A stretch of 64,000 nucleotides of DNA from Eubacterium plexicaudatum ASF492 (GCF_000364225.2 NZ_AQFT02000001.1:2046001-2110000), one strand, 5' to 3'; positions 16,196 to 27,103 are shown, numbered from the stretch's first letter. Made by a program: numbers and translations. The notes: generated by a model from the sequence alone, not told the origin.

Positions 16196-19100
16196 CTAAG
16201 TAATAGTAATACCACCGTTTTCTATTATAACAGCTTCTGCTTCATCACCCACATATGTGCATTTGTTAAATGTACAACCGGCGATATTGATTCTTCCATA
16301 AGCCATTGACTTCCATAAAAGTCTGCCTTTCTTAGCATTGTCCCATACGCCAATCGTTCCGTCGAAAGATGATGTAATAATATGTTCTCCGCAATATACA
16401 ATACCTGAAATACGATTATTATGCGCTTGAATTTCCTTTGACGAATACAAGTCCAGATTCCACTCTCGTACTTTTCCGTCATTTGACCCGGTCAACATTT
16501 TTCTCTTTACAAAATCAATACATATTGTAACAACTACAGATGTATGCCCCTCAAATCTATGAATTTCTTCAAAATTTTGACCATCCAATTCTATAATGAT
16601 ATTCCCTTCCGAAATATAGACAGAATTTTTTTGCAGTCATAATCCACCGCAAACAAACTGCAGTTTTTTTCGCATTTATAAATTACTTTGAACTCATTCT
16701 CACCGGAATGCCAAAGCCGGGCGAATCGATCTTTTGATACGCTTACAAAATGTTCATGACCATTTACATATTTCAGTCCTTCGATGAAGCCATTTACGCC
16801 TTGATAAATCATTATAGAATTAAGATTTATTGCATCAAATTCAATAATGTTGTAATTATCAAGACCAACCACCAGTCTTTCTCCGTCCTCTGACAAGTCT
16901 ATCGACCGCGGCACAGCGTCTAAGGACACTTTTTTCTATAAAGCCTTCCGTGTAAGACCATACATACAGTTTTTTGTCTTCTCCCGCCGTATATATCCGA
17001 TTCCCGTATCTGGCAATACATTTGATAGACTGTTCGTGTCCGGGAAAGATACGTTTGCATCTATGGTTTGATATATCCCATGCCTTGATCATGCCGTCAT
17101 TTGTGCCAACAAGAACAATATTATTGTCAATTTTCAACATACAACTATTACGATCGTCTACTTCTTCTATTTTAAGCCGGATATCTCTTGTTTCCATATC
17201 TGTTTCAATGATTTGACCATTATAACTCACAGATAGAATCCTGTCTTCTTTTGGTGAAAACACAGCTCGGTTTACTCTATTCGAATGAATTTCATATTTT
17301 CTTATAAATTGGGCGCTCTGACAATCCCACAATATGATCTTGCTGTCATTTGACGAAGTCAACGCCTTATTCCCTTCGCGATTATAGCAAACACTCGTGA
17401 CAGCATCTGCGTGTCCTTTAAAAATCGATATATCGAATATGCATGTTCTCGGTCCCATATTCTGACTTCTCCGCTTTTCGCACCGGAGATAATATATCGG
17501 TTACATGCACTGTATCTCGCAACACAAACCATTGTTTCGCTGCCTTCAAATAACCGGCTCTCACCTGGATTATCAATACTCCATTCTCGTATCATCCGGT
17601 CAGTGGATGCTGTTATAAAGAATTTTCCGTCCGTACAAATATCAATACACTTTACATCTTTCGTATGTCCTAAATATCGAATAGGCTCTTTGGACAAGTT
17701 CTTGTTGCCATCAATTACCGCATGCCTTTTAAAGCGATAAACCACGCTATCCGTATTTGCAGCAAATATTGAATTTCCATTTTTTTCATAAGCGGCATAT
17801 ATTATATGACCCCCGGTATGATATGCAGCAATGCATTCGCCTTTTACCAGATCCCATTCTTTAATAAACCCATCCAAAGATGCAGTAAGCGCAACTTTGC
17901 AATTCTCCTTATACGGATAATATTGGACACAAGTTACCGAACTATGATGTCCTTTGCTTATAAAGTTAGACAAAGTAAATTTGCATTCCGAAAAAGACGC
18001 ACTTTCATTTCCTGAAAAGTTCAGGCCACATAATTCTGCCGATTCAAAATCTAATCTTTCGAATCTATCTGACATCACTGGCAAATACCATTTTTTGCCT
18101 CTTCTTTCCATGTTTATAAGTTTTTTTGGAAACCTGAAAGAATCATAAGAACACTATTGATCGCATATCCCACTTCATGGCTATTTAAATCACAAAGTAC
18201 ACCAAGCGTATGTTTCCATTCTTCTCTCCCTATAATGGTATTCATGCCGCAGAGCATTTCCAAAATGGTTCCGGGCAATCGTCTTTCTTTCAACAATTCT
18301 ATACATTGAGAAGCATCTTTTTGCAGATAATTTACGATATTTAACGCCGCTAAAAAATCACGAAAATACTGATGCCGGAAAATATATTTTCTCTCCTCTT
18401 CCATTAACATATGCTGCCTGTAAACAAGTATTGCACTTATATTTATATTTTTCTGCTCATGATAAACAACATCTCCAATAAAATTAAATGCCGATTCTAA
18501 AATATAATCTTCAGAAAAAATCGCTTGCCGTTCACATTCAAGAGGATGCAGTTCTTCCCGATCAAGAAAGAAGTTCCCTAATTTCTCCATATTATACGCA
18601 ATATAAGGCGCCGTGAAGAAAATATGTGAATAAGTACTTAAAATATCCGTCTCCTGGTAATCCAGCATTACTTTTCCAAGCTGACACAGTAAGTAATTGT
18701 ATATAATAGAAGCTTTGGAATCAACCGTCATGAATTTAAGCGGCAATATCTTTTGAACCTGAACCTGAATAAATTTTGTCCAACAATGAATGTAACTCCC
18801 GCTCTCTTCTTGACGTTATGATTATTTTTAATTTGGATCCATATTTTATAAGCAATGTATTAATTTCTTTAGCTGCTTTATATTGTCTGTCAGTGATCTC
18901 GTTAAATCCATCCAACAACATGAGAATGTTATATTCAGCTTTTCTAATGTCAATATCGTATTCACGCTTAAGATAATTTTCAATAAAACAGTTAATCCCG
19001 TCAACAAAATTATATTCATTCAGCGGAATATACACAGGCACATATTTTTCATTTGCAAGTTCTTTCTCCCAAATCCGCAATAAAGCTATCGTCTTGCCGG

Positions 19101-20171
19101 AACCGCCCTCTCCGGTTAAAACAATTCCCTGTATTTTTCCAGTTTCGTTGCAACAATATCAAGTAATTTCACTTTTCCATCTGTCTCCATTGAAGAGACA
19201 TATGTATCAAAATATTGGCGGCTCACATCTGGGATGATATTATCGTCCACATGAATACCCGCCAAACGTCCATGTCCTTTCCTCAGGGAATTATATAATT
19301 GCTCCGAAATTTTCTTTGCTTTCCGAAAGGTTGCAGAATCCACTTCCATTTCTTCCGTATATTCTTGCAATCTTTCAATGTTGTACCATTTATTTTCAGT
19401 AAATGCTTTGTCATATTTATAATTTTCTTCAAATCTCTTAATCCTTCCATATACATATGGCGTCAAGTGTACGCCATGCCTCGCCATACTGTATTGTCCG
19501 AGATAAAAAAACTCTATTCCATGATGTCCGATTACAAAGGTTGGCTTTTTATCATCTATATTACGGAAAACATCATATAGCCTTGCCTCCATAATGCACA
19601 GGTTTCTTTCATCCTCATCATCAAGCGAAGTAACGCATGTATTCAGCACTATAAGATTGAACTCTTTTAAAGCGTAAAAAAAATGAATTTCATCTAATTC
19701 CTGCAATTTTGGATTTACAGTTCGTCCAAGATATTTCTGATGCTTATCATAATAGGCTTTAAGTTTACAGTCAAGAATCAGCTTTCTGTCGTCCGGATTG
19801 TTCATTACCTCTTCATAAGAGGGGTTTTCTTCACGCACACAATTGACAAACATTCTAATGATCTGAGGATATTTTAAATCTTTTCTGAGAATATCATGAT
19901 TCCCACAACACCAAAATACATTTTCCTTGCTCACTCCAAGCTCTTCAAACTCATCCGGAAGCAAATTCAACCACTTGTCAGTATCAGAATCATATTCGCC
20001 TTTGTCGGCAATATCCCCTGTAATAAAAACATACCGTAAGTCAGAAAACTGTCCATGCAATTTCTTCAAGCTACTTATCAGCTTTTCCCTCAACTCCTTA
20101 ATATCAGACCTGTTTTTGGTCTGCTTAAAATGTAAATCAGAAAAATGTAACCACCTAAAATCTGACATCAT
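16196..20171 (-). CDS. Metallophosphoesterase-NACHT-WD40 protein (candidate STAND defence protein), six homopolymer frameshifts
   Basis: Pieces in three frames join into one protein of ~1,325 residues. N-terminal calcineurin-like phosphoesterase: SDLHF (~12), TGDIADKG (~52), CGNHDI (~91), GHHG (~220). NACHT ATPase: P-loop TGEGGSGKT (~358), Walker B LMLLDGFNEI (~405), then a helical winged-helix-like region. C-terminal half: a short pentapeptide-like stretch (FESAELCGLNFSGN) and about ten WD40 repeats (e.g. GHTKDVKCIDICTDGKFFIT, SNDSKIILWD). Joins are at 19134-19138 (A5), 18751-18754 (A4, one extra), 18121-18127 (A7), 17420-17424 (T5), 16929-16934 (A6, one extra), 16626-16632 (A7); each repaired join reads naturally, e.g. 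LEKIQGIVLTGEGGSGKT. By family logic the WD40 part senses, the NACHT oligomerises and the phosphoesterase is the effector. The start has GAGAGGAG upstream. Confidence 0.8.
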
Positions 20172-20191
20172 ATACTATCTCCTCTCACAAG

Positions 20192-20396
20192 TTATCCTTT
20201 ATCTTCAATGAGATTAAACATATTCATCTGTGCATCACCAACAAAAAGTTGTCCTCTGCCAGGCGTTTGAATTATCCCACGTAAAGATATTTGCATCCTG
20301 TGTACGGAAAAACAGCTGATGATGACGCCTTATAAAGAGTATTATATACGTTTTGTAATTCATTTGCAATCTGCTATCGCTGCCCTGCTGTCTCAT
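20192..20396 (-). CDS. Possible small protein upstream of the NACHT gene
   Basis: An ATG at 20396 follows AAGGAGGTTGCG and opens MRQQGSDSRLQMNYKTYIIL; a second frame reads MQISLRGIIQTPGRGQLFVG and DAQMNMFNLIEDKG to a stop at 20192, 20 bp before the NACHT-gene start. The two would be one ~67-residue protein if a frameshift lies between. The strong ribosome site and position suggest a real small gene in the same operon. I recognise no family. Confidence 0.35.
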
Positions 20397-20471
20397 CGCA
20401 ACCTCCTTGTAACAGTTCAGATATAAGACATATGGGCGCTCATAATAAAGAAAAACATATGAGGAGATGTT

Positions 20472-21101
20472 ATGAAAAAACTAAAATATACATCTAAAAC
20501 TGATACACTGTTCAAGATGCTGTTTGTCCGGTATCCGCAACTTTTGAAAGAACTGGTTGCCAACCTACTGGGGATTCCATCAGGGAGTATTGAACAGTTT
20601 ACGATAAAGAACCCTGAAATGCCGCCGGAGAATCTTGGGGACAAGTTCTGCAGACCGGATATCAATATGTCGGTGAACGGCCAGCAGATTGATCTTGAAG
20701 TGCAGGTCAGCAATGAAGGTGATTATCCGGAGAGGGTGATGTACTACTGGGCAAGGGAATTTTCATCATCACTTCCGGCTGGAGAGGGGTACTCTAAAAG
20801 TTACCGGATGATGTGAATCAAGAAAACATGCTACTGTTATGGCTGTCGCTGTTCAAAGCAGATACGGAAGAAGAATTAGAATGCTTATTATATGATTACA
20901 TCTTCATCAGAGTTCCGTGAGAAAGAACGGTTGCGGACAAAAGCAAGGCATGATGAGGCACAGGCATTGTACAATGCAAGACATGAAGAAAAATTTAAAA
21001 TTGCCGAGAAACTTATTAAACGTAATAGACCAACTAATGAAATTGTGGAAGATACAGGATTAACCTATGAAGAAGTGGAAAATTTGCGTTTGAAAATATA
21101 A
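20472..21101 (+). pseudogene. Rpn-family recombination-promoting nuclease, internally deleted
   Basis: Starts MKKLKYTSKTDTLFKMLF and has the PD-(D/E)XK core CRPDINMSVNGQQIDLEVQV typical of Rpn/transposase_31 proteins. After ~110 residues a frame change leads to LPDDVNQENMLLLWLSLFKA, and the usual C-terminal tail EKLIKRNRPTNEIVEDTGL ends at 21101. About 100 central residues are missing against the usual ~300, so this is a deletion relic and not only a sequencing error. Confidence 0.8.
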
Positions 21102-21153
21102 TCAGATATAAATTCACGCCAATGCTTCGTTAAAATTTCTGCCCGGATGGAGT

Positions 21154-21204
21154 ACCGGAGCGTGTTTGAAAATGAGATTACGTTATATTCAAACACGCTC
21201 CGGT
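21154..21204. terminator. Strong palindrome: bidirectional terminator or MITE-like hairpin
   Basis: A perfect 17-bp inverted repeat, ACCGGAGCGTGTTTGAA at 21154-21170 and its complement at 21188-21204, followed by AAAAAA. It lies between two convergent transcription units (rpn remnant and the ABC permease). The GAGCGTGT...TTGAAAAT ends resemble those of the MITE at 47429. Confidence 0.6.
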
Positions 21205-21277
21205 CAAAAAATACATCTTTATACAATCCAAAGGAAATAAAACCAGTTTTTTCTTCGAAATATGAATATCTTCACTA

Positions 21278-23806
21278 TTACGAACTGCGCAGCTGTTCTA
21301 CAATACTTCCCTGATTCCATATCCTGTCCGTTCGTACACTGATGCATCCGGCTAAAAAGACACAGATCAGCGAAACCACCAGCGCCGGTATGACGGTAAA
21401 ATGATATTTCATAAACCAAAGATTATCTGTCAGGCTTTTCACAAACGACACCGATAATATCCCGCTGCACAGTATCGCCGCGATTCCGGCAAGGAAAGCA
21501 TACATCATGCCCTCATAAACTACAAGCTTCTGCAGCTGCTTCCTCGTCATCCCGATGCTTCGCATCGACGCAAACTCACGCTGTCTGGCGATCACGCCTG
21601 TCAGTATCACGTTGACTAAATTCAAAACACCGATCGTGCCCAAAATAACTGCCACGATAATCCCGGCCATACTGTATGTCCGGCGCATCTCTTTAAATTC
21701 CTCTTCCGCGGTCAGTCTTGTCAGTACGGACAGACCGTTTTGCTCCGCGATATTCTGCGCCTGTTCCTTTAAGTCGTCAAATTTTCCATCCTCTGCGTTA
21801 AACAGACAATGAATCGGATGCTTCATATCCGGAAATATTTCCATAAAGACCGATTCCGCAAACACTACCGACTCATAACCACCCTTGCTGTAACTCATAC
21901 ACTGGGAAGCTGCCATACCTGCCACTGCCATAACGGTATATTCTTTTGCTTTTCCTTCAATTTCCAGCTCTATGATATCGTCCGCATGAAATTCCTGGCT
22001 CTGCTGTATATATTCCCCTCTATCGCTCAGAAGGCCTGCCATAATCACATAATTGCCGCTGCACAGCTTTTTATAATCAATTGAGCCTTCTATCATCTTC
22101 AGGCCGTCGCAAGCCTGCTCGTTCATTCCATATATCATTCTTTCACGGGTAAATACCGTGAAATCTTCCGGCGTATCTTCCCCGTTGCAACGGGTAATGC
22201 TTCCGGTATCCTCATTTCCGGTTATCAGCTTGTCGCCTGGCAGCATCCAACAGTAAATATTCGCAAACTCCCTGACCCCACCCATGCTGCTTAACAGCTC
22301 CGCTGCCTCCTGCGGCACTGTTTTCTGATAATCTTCCATGCTATACTTTAAATAATTGGCACTGAGCACATTAAAATCCGTAATCGACTCGCGCCGTACA
22401 TACGTTTCCATATCCATGCTCCCGCTGTAATTTAACACACAGTTCAGCAGCACGGCGCTCAATGCTATCGAAAGCACGACCAGAGCGGTCTTTGCCCTGT
22501 TTCTGCCAAGGTTCGCTATCGCCATGGCCAGAAGACGGTGCCCGGACTGTCCGCCTTTTTTACACTTTTTCCTGTTCCTTTCGCCTCCGTGGTATTTAAG
22601 CGCTTCCACAGGAGAGATTTTCCCGGCTATGCGGCCCGGCCTTGCACAGCTGATTCTTACCGTCAAAAACGTAAACGCCGCGGATAACAGCCACACCCAG
22701 ACAGACGGAAACACAAACCGTACTTCCTGAAACGATGTATTGGCCATAACAAGCGGCAGCAGCATATTGCCAAGCAGCCAGCCCAAAACAAGCCCTCCCG
22801 GAATGCCCTTTACGGAAAGTATCATGCCCTGGCGAACGACCATATACCGTATCTGCTTTGGAGACGTGCCGACTGTCTTAAGCTGCCCATACAGACGGAT
22901 ATCCTTCTCGATCGAAATCTTAAAAATATTATAAATAATAAGGTACCCAGCCAGTAAGATCAGCAGTGCCCCAACGCCCGCCATTGCACCGGACTCTTTT
23001 AAATCCTCTGTATTCACTTCGTACACCGGATTGACATGATGGATGACAAATCCATCCTCGCCCCGCTCCGCGTCCGGATCATAGCCAAACCGTTCCAGCA
23101 GGCGGTCCAGCTGTTGCGCAATCTTTGCCTCGTCTGCAAAATTGCCCCTGACATCGTAGTGCGCTTCTTTGTACGATGCATAGTCGCCGTCAAACCGTTG
23201 TACCGCCTCATCCACAAAAGCTTCGGAAACAAGCAGGGACGCACTCTGTTCATATTTCCTGCCCTCCCAGAACCCGCAGACTGTCATCTGCTTTTCCAGC
23301 TCCACATTCCCAACCGTGTACCGAAGTACAAACGTACCGCCTGTTTCCTGCGGAAGTCCCAGCAGACGCAGCACCTCGGTATCACAGGCAAGCTCATCCT
23401 CCTTTTTTGGATAATGTCCTTCCGCAAGCTGCATAAAGCTGTTTGCAGCCATTGTTTCATCTACCCACCCCACAATCGCCTGCATATGGCTAAGCTGTGG
23501 ATTGATCGCACCCGCCACATACCTTTCCAGCGCGGATACGGTAAACTCCGGCGCGGACGCAAGCCGGTGCGCTTCCTCCTTTGTCAGATCTTTGACAGAT
23601 ACCATAAACTTCGTGCCAATCTGATGCAGCTTCTGGTTTTTCTCCGTGATCTGCGCGCCCTCAAGCACTGTCGTCAGCGCCATAAACAAAACAGCTGTCA
23701 GCACGATCGCCAGAATCGCGATGTTATTGCGCCCTTTATTCGCCTTCAGACAGTTCTGGGACAGCGTTTTTATAAAACCCCGGTTGTTGTTTTCTAAAAT
23801 ACTCAT
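21278..23806 (-). CDS. FtsX-type ABC transporter permease (two-domain)
   Basis: 842 residues with two FtsX/MacB repeats: a first transmembrane helix near residue 25-45, a large extracytoplasmic domain, then helices around 285-390; a second copy from ~430 (NRAKTALVVLSIALSAVLL) to the C-terminal helices (GIIVAVILGTIGVLNLVNVI). This size and shape fit BceB/VraG-like or macrolide-type export/sensing permeases. It lies 20 bp after the ATPase gene and is followed upstream by a two-component system, the standard arrangement for peptide-antibiotic resistance modules. Substrate unknown. Confidence 0.9.
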   Translation of the reverse strand: MSILENNNRGFIKTLSQNCLKANKGRNNIAILAIVLTAVLFMALTTVLEGAQITEKNQKLHQIGTKFMVSVKDLTKEEAHRLASAPEFTVSALERYVAGAINPQLSHMQAIVGWVDETMAANSFMQLAEGHYPKKEDELACDTEVLRLLGLPQETGGTFVLRYTVGNVELEKQMTVCGFWEGRKYEQSASLLVSEAFVDEAVQRFDGDYASYKEAHYDVRGNFADEAKIAQQLDRLLERFGYDPDAERGEDGFVIHHVNPVYEVNTEDLKESGAMAGVGALLILLAGYLIIYNIFKISIEKDIRLYGQLKTVGTSPKQIRYMVVRQGMILSVKGIPGGLVLGWLLGNMLLPLVMANTSFQEVRFVFPSVWVWLLSAAFTFLTVRISCARPGRIAGKISPVEALKYHGGERNRKKCKKGGQSGHRLLAMAIANLGRNRAKTALVVLSIALSAVLLNCVLNYSGSMDMETYVRRESITDFNVLSANYLKYSMEDYQKTVPQEAAELLSSMGGVREFANIYCWMLPGDKLITGNEDTGSITRCNGEDTPEDFTVFTRERMIYGMNEQACDGLKMIEGSIDYKKLCSGNYVIMAGLLSDRGEYIQQSQEFHADDIIELEIEGKAKEYTVMAVAGMAASQCMSYSKGGYESVVFAESVFMEIFPDMKHPIHCLFNAEDGKFDDLKEQAQNIAEQNGLSVLTRLTAEEEFKEMRRTYSMAGIIVAVILGTIGVLNLVNVILTGVIARQREFASMRSIGMTRKQLQKLVVYEGMMYAFLAGIAAILCSGILSVSFVKSLTDNLWFMKYHFTVIPALVVSLICVFLAGCISVRTDRIWNQGSIVEQLRSS

Positions 23807-23826
23807 AATCTGCTCCTTTTCCTGCT

Positions 23827-24497
23827 TTACTGTTGTACCAGCTTCCCGTCTTCTATCCGTATCATCCGATCCGCAATCTGCGCCAGCTGCGGGTTATGCG
23901 TAATCATAACCAGCGTCTGGCCAAACTGTGCGCTCGTCATTTTCAAAAGCTGCATGACTTCTATCGTCGTTTTGGAATCCAGGTTTCCGGTCGGCTCATC
24001 GGCAAGGATGATCGCCGGCTTTCCCGCCAGCGCCCTTGCAATGGCCACCCTCTGCTGCTGCCCGCCGGAAAGGTTATTCGGGAGGTTCTCCAGCTTTTCC
24101 TCCAGATGTAGCATGCGGATAATCCTGTCCGTATAGTCCCGGTCGATCTTATTGCCGTCCAGCTCAATCGGAAGCACGATGTTCTGATATACATTCAAAA
24201 TCGGCACCAGATTATAATTCTGAAATACAAACCCGATATTTCTTCTGCGGAAGATCGTAAGCTGTTCATCATTCATTTTTGCGATTTCCCTGCCCTGATG
24301 CGGATGCTTCCCGAAGTAGGTACATCCAGACCACCCAGCATATTCAAAAGCGTAGATTTCCCGCTCCCGCTTGTGCCGATGATCGAAACAAACTCTCCCT
24401 GCCCGGCGGTAATGCTCACGCCGTCCAATGCTTTTGTAATATTTGGCTCTTCGCCATAGTATTTTTTCAGATTTTCTGCTTCTAAAATCAAACCCAT
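23827..24497 (-). CDS. ABC transporter ATPase (LolD/MacB type), one frameshift
   Basis: N-terminal frame: MGLILEAENLKKYYGE, Walker A IGTSGSGKSTLLNMLGG. Second frame: Q-loop FVFQNYNLVPILNVYQNI, signature NLSGGQQQRVAIARAL, Walker B IILADEPTGNLDS, H-loop MITHNPQ. The frames meet near 24293-24295 (GGG); one more G gives SIRIRGREIAKMNDEQ without a gap. Restored length ~223 residues, normal for the family. Pairs with the adjacent two-domain FtsX permease. Confidence 0.92.
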
Positions 24498-24540
24498 CCT
24501 GATTCATTCCTGCCTTTCTTATATTTGATAAAATAAGCAT

Positions 24541-24591
24541 AAAAAAAATTATCTCAAACTGTTCTCAGAAAAGTAACAAATTTGAGATAAT
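24541..24591 (-). terminator. Rho-independent terminator after the histidine kinase
   Basis: Inverted repeat ATTATCTCAAA (24548-24558) / TTTGAGATAAT (24581-24591), followed on the minus strand by eight T. It ends the RR-HK unit and separates it from the ABC genes, so the transporter needs its own promoter between 24498 and 24547. Confidence 0.8.
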
Positions 24592-24607
24592 CCAATCCTT
24601 CCAAAAG

Positions 24608-25546
24608 TCATGCAGGCGCAAAGTTTTCTATCGGAAGATTCACGTACATCTGCGTGCCCTTTCCTTTCTCAGACCGCACCTCCAGAAAACCTCCCTGCTT
24701 CATTACAATCTCCCGCGCCAGGTACAGTCCAAGCCCTACCCCTTCGATATCCGCAAGCTCCGGTTCCCGGTAAAAACGCTGAAAGATTTTTGGAATCCGC
24801 TCGTCAGCAATCCCTCTTCCATTATCCTGAATGCAGATGCGCACAAAAAAATCTGTTTTTGCAGCCGAAATGACCAGCTTTCCGCCAGGCTGCGTATACT
24901 TTACCCCATTATCTACAATGTTAAACACCGCCTCTACGGTCCATTTGTGGTCAAAATATGCCTTAAGCTCCTGCGGACATTCTACCTGAATGCCGATCTT
25001 TTTTTCTTCGGCCTTTAACGCCGCGTCACAGACCGCCTGCGCCAGCAGCTCATAGACGGAATTTCGTTCCGGCCGTACTTTGATCAGGCCCGTTTCCAGC
25101 CTGGACATTCGAATCATGCTGTTCATAAAAAAATCCAGCTTGTCAGCCTGGCGTTCCGCCGCGTGTAAAAATTCCATCCTCTTTTCCTGATCCAATCCGT
25201 CCCGCTCCAAAAGACTGTGGTACATCCGCAGACTGGCGACCGGAGTTTTGACCTGATGGGAAATATCTGAGATCATCGACTCCAAAATCTCTCTCTGGCG
25301 CCTGCTTTCCCCGGATTTTTGTTCCATAATTTCCGCAAGACGGCATATTTTTATCTGAATTTTCCCGATCAGCGTTTCTTTGCCGACCGCAAAATCAATA
25401 CTGCCCTTTCCTGTAAGTATCGCATCCAGGCTGTCCATAAAATTGTCCGTATACCGCACCAGGCTTTTTCTGACATAAACAGCAACCCCAATGCTTGCGG
25501 CAAAAAACAGCATGGAAACCGCTACCAGTATTTGTTCCGGTTCCAC
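24608..25546 (-). CDS. Sensor histidine kinase of the ABC transporter module
   Basis: 312 residues from a GTG at 25546, one base after the response regulator stop. One N-terminal transmembrane helix (ILVAVSMLFFAASIGVAVYV), HisKA with the phosphoacceptor His in SDISHQVKTPVASLRM (~residue 110), and a HATPase domain: FNIVDNGVKYT (N box), IQDNGRGI (G1), GVGLGLYLAREI (G2). The short sensor region suits intramembrane-sensing kinases that work with FtsX-type transporters. A longer frame starting within the regulator gene is less likely. Confidence 0.9.
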   Translation of the reverse strand: MEPEQILVAVSMLFFAASIGVAVYVRKSLVRYTDNFMDSLDAILTGKGSIDFAVGKETLIGKIQIKICRLAEIMEQKSGESRRQREILESMISDISHQVKTPVASLRMYHSLLERDGLDQEKRMEFLHAAERQADKLDFFMNSMIRMSRLETGLIKVRPERNSVYELLAQAVCDAALKAEEKKIGIQVECPQELKAYFDHKWTVEAVFNIVDNGVKYTQPGGKLVISAAKTDFFVRICIQDNGRGIADERIPKIFQRFYREPELADIEGVGLGLYLAREIVMKQGGFLEVRSEKGKGTQMYVNLPIENFAPA

Positions 25547-25547
25547 C

Positions 25548-26228
25548 TTATTCCCTGCCTTTCCACTGATATCCCATACCATACAAGGTCTTAATATATG
25601 TATGTCCATCGGATTCGAGCTTTTTGCGCAGGCGGTTAATATTAACTGCAACGGTATGCTCATCCACAAAATTTCCGCTGCTGTCCCATATTTTTTCCAG
25701 CAGCAGCCGCTTTGTCAACACCTTGTCCGCATTTGCAGTCAAAAGCCGCACAATTTTAAATTCCGTAGGCGTCAATGTCAGCGCCTCTTTGTCCCGCTCT
25801 GCTGTCAGCCTTTCAAAATCAATCCTTAAAAATCCGTCGTCATACCTGCCGTCCGTTTCCTTTACACCGGATTTTCGCAGCGCCGCCTGGATTCTGCGAT
25901 GCAGGATCGGCATTTTAAAGGGCTTTGTAATATAATCATCCGCACCGCAGTCAAACCCGCACATCTCATCCTGCTCCATATCCCTTGCCGTCAGAAAAAT
26001 AACCGGAATGTCGCGCTCTTCCTTCACGGCCCTGCAAAAATCAAAGCCGTCACCGTCCGGCAGGTTCCCGTCCAACAAGATCAGATCCGCCTGCTCCTTT
26101 TCAAGCAGACGAATACCCTCGCCCAGAGAAAACGCGGCAAATACCTTATAATGCTCCATCTCCAGATCACAGACAAGTCCCGCATTCAAATCCCTGTCGT
26201 CCTCAATCAGCAATATTTTTTTCATCAT
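25548..26228 (-). CDS. OmpR-family response regulator
   Basis: 226 residues. Receiver domain with acidic pocket EDDRD and phosphoacceptor Asp in LILLDGNLPDG (~residue 53), Lys in YITKPFKMP. C-terminal winged helix with LTPTEFKIVRLL and VAVNINRLRKKLE ending YGMGYQWKGRE. Cotranscribed with the kinase (1-bp gap). Expected to control the neighbouring ABC transporter. Confidence 0.95.
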   Translation of the reverse strand: MMKKILLIEDDRDLNAGLVCDLEMEHYKVFAAFSLGEGIRLLEKEQADLILLDGNLPDGDGFDFCRAVKEERDIPVIFLTARDMEQDEMCGFDCGADDYITKPFKMPILHRRIQAALRKSGVKETDGRYDDGFLRIDFERLTAERDKEALTLTPTEFKIVRLLTANADKVLTKRLLLEKIWDSSGNFVDEHTVAVNINRLRKKLESDGHTYIKTLYGMGYQWKGRE

Positions 26229-26370
26229 ACTTCCTGCCTCTATCCGTCATCCTTTTTTCAGATTTCTCCTGCCATTATATAAAAATATCACAGCGACGTC
26301 AAATCAAAAATCAGATTGCGCCGCCATAACCGATTCGAATGATATGGAAAAGTGTCACATGATTCCTGAC

Positions 26371-26500
26371 TGCTTATTCGCTTTCCCGCAACCTGTCTAC
26401 GATCGTAATCCGGATTCGGGCTTCCGTTACTTTCTTCGAAAATGGACGCTGATACGTCGGTATCTCTTCTTCGGGGATTACCTCTCCGGTTTCATCGTCA
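26371..26500 (-). pseudogene. C-terminal fragment of an unrecognised protein
   Basis: The minus strand reads LTIDDETGEVIPEEEIPTYQ and FSKKVTEARIRITIVDRLRE to a stop at ~26371, a natural-looking acidic tail with no start; upstream it runs into the start of the relB-like gene on the other strand. I do not recognise the parent family. Confidence 0.35.
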
Positions 26501-26507
26501 ATAGTTA

Positions 26508-26801
26508 ATGGTACAAGCAACTTTTAGTGTTCGCATGGATGAATCTCTGAAACGTCAATTCGATGCTCTTTGCGCAGACTTTGGAATGAATGCAACAACT
26601 GCATTCAATATCTTTGCACGAGCCGTTGTTCGGGAAAGAAAAATCCCATTTGAAATTCAGGCTTCCGAAGAAGTAACCGGAGTCTCCGGTATGCAGGCTT
26701 TCCTTGCTCTGCGAGCTGAAGCAAAAAAGAATGGTGTTCAGGATTTGACTTTAGATGAAATCAACGAAGAAATCCGACAGGTACGGTATGGAGGTGAATA
26801 A
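26508..26801 (+). CDS. RelB/DinJ-family antitoxin
   Basis: 97 residues. The ribbon-helix-helix region ATFSVRMDESLKRQFDALCA and FGMNATTAFNIFARAVVRER is the standard RelB/DinJ N-terminus; the C-terminal tail (LDEINEEIRQVRYG) would bind the toxin. The stop overlaps a GTG of a PIN-type toxin gene that is internally deleted, so the antitoxin appears to be orphaned. Confidence 0.92.
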   Translation: MVQATFSVRMDESLKRQFDALCADFGMNATTAFNIFARAVVRERKIPFEIQASEEVTGVSGMQAFLALRAEAKKNGVQDLTLDEINEEIRQVRYGGE

Positions 26802-27103
26802 ACGACCTGCTATGCAGTAATTGACACAAATGTCCTTGTTTCTGCGTTACTTTCAAGTCATGATTTCATTTTTCAGAAGAAAAAGTCAGCATGCTTATCC
26901 GCACCATTGGAAAATTTGGAGAACGAGTCATACCTTCACCAACCGGTGAAATGCTTCCTGACATGAAAGATTTGCCTTTTTATGAGGTCGTTATTGAAAA
27001 GCAAGAAGACAACGCGTATCTGGTTACCGGCAATATGAAGCACTTTCCGTTGAAGCCATTTATCGTTACAGCAAAAGAATTTCTTGACATTTTGAACAGA
27101 TAA
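26794..27103 (+). pseudogene. PIN-domain toxin, internal deletion
   Basis: From GTG 26794 (overlapping relB) the frame, after adding one C at CC near 26806, reads CYAVIDTNVLVSALLSS with the first catalytic Asp. After ~30 residues it jumps to IPSPTGEMLPDMKDLPFYEV and EDNAYLVTGNMKHFPLKPF, which hold the last acidic residues, ending normally at 27103. About 60 central residues with the other catalytic acids are absent. The toxin is therefore probably dead while its antitoxin is intact. Confidence 0.8.
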
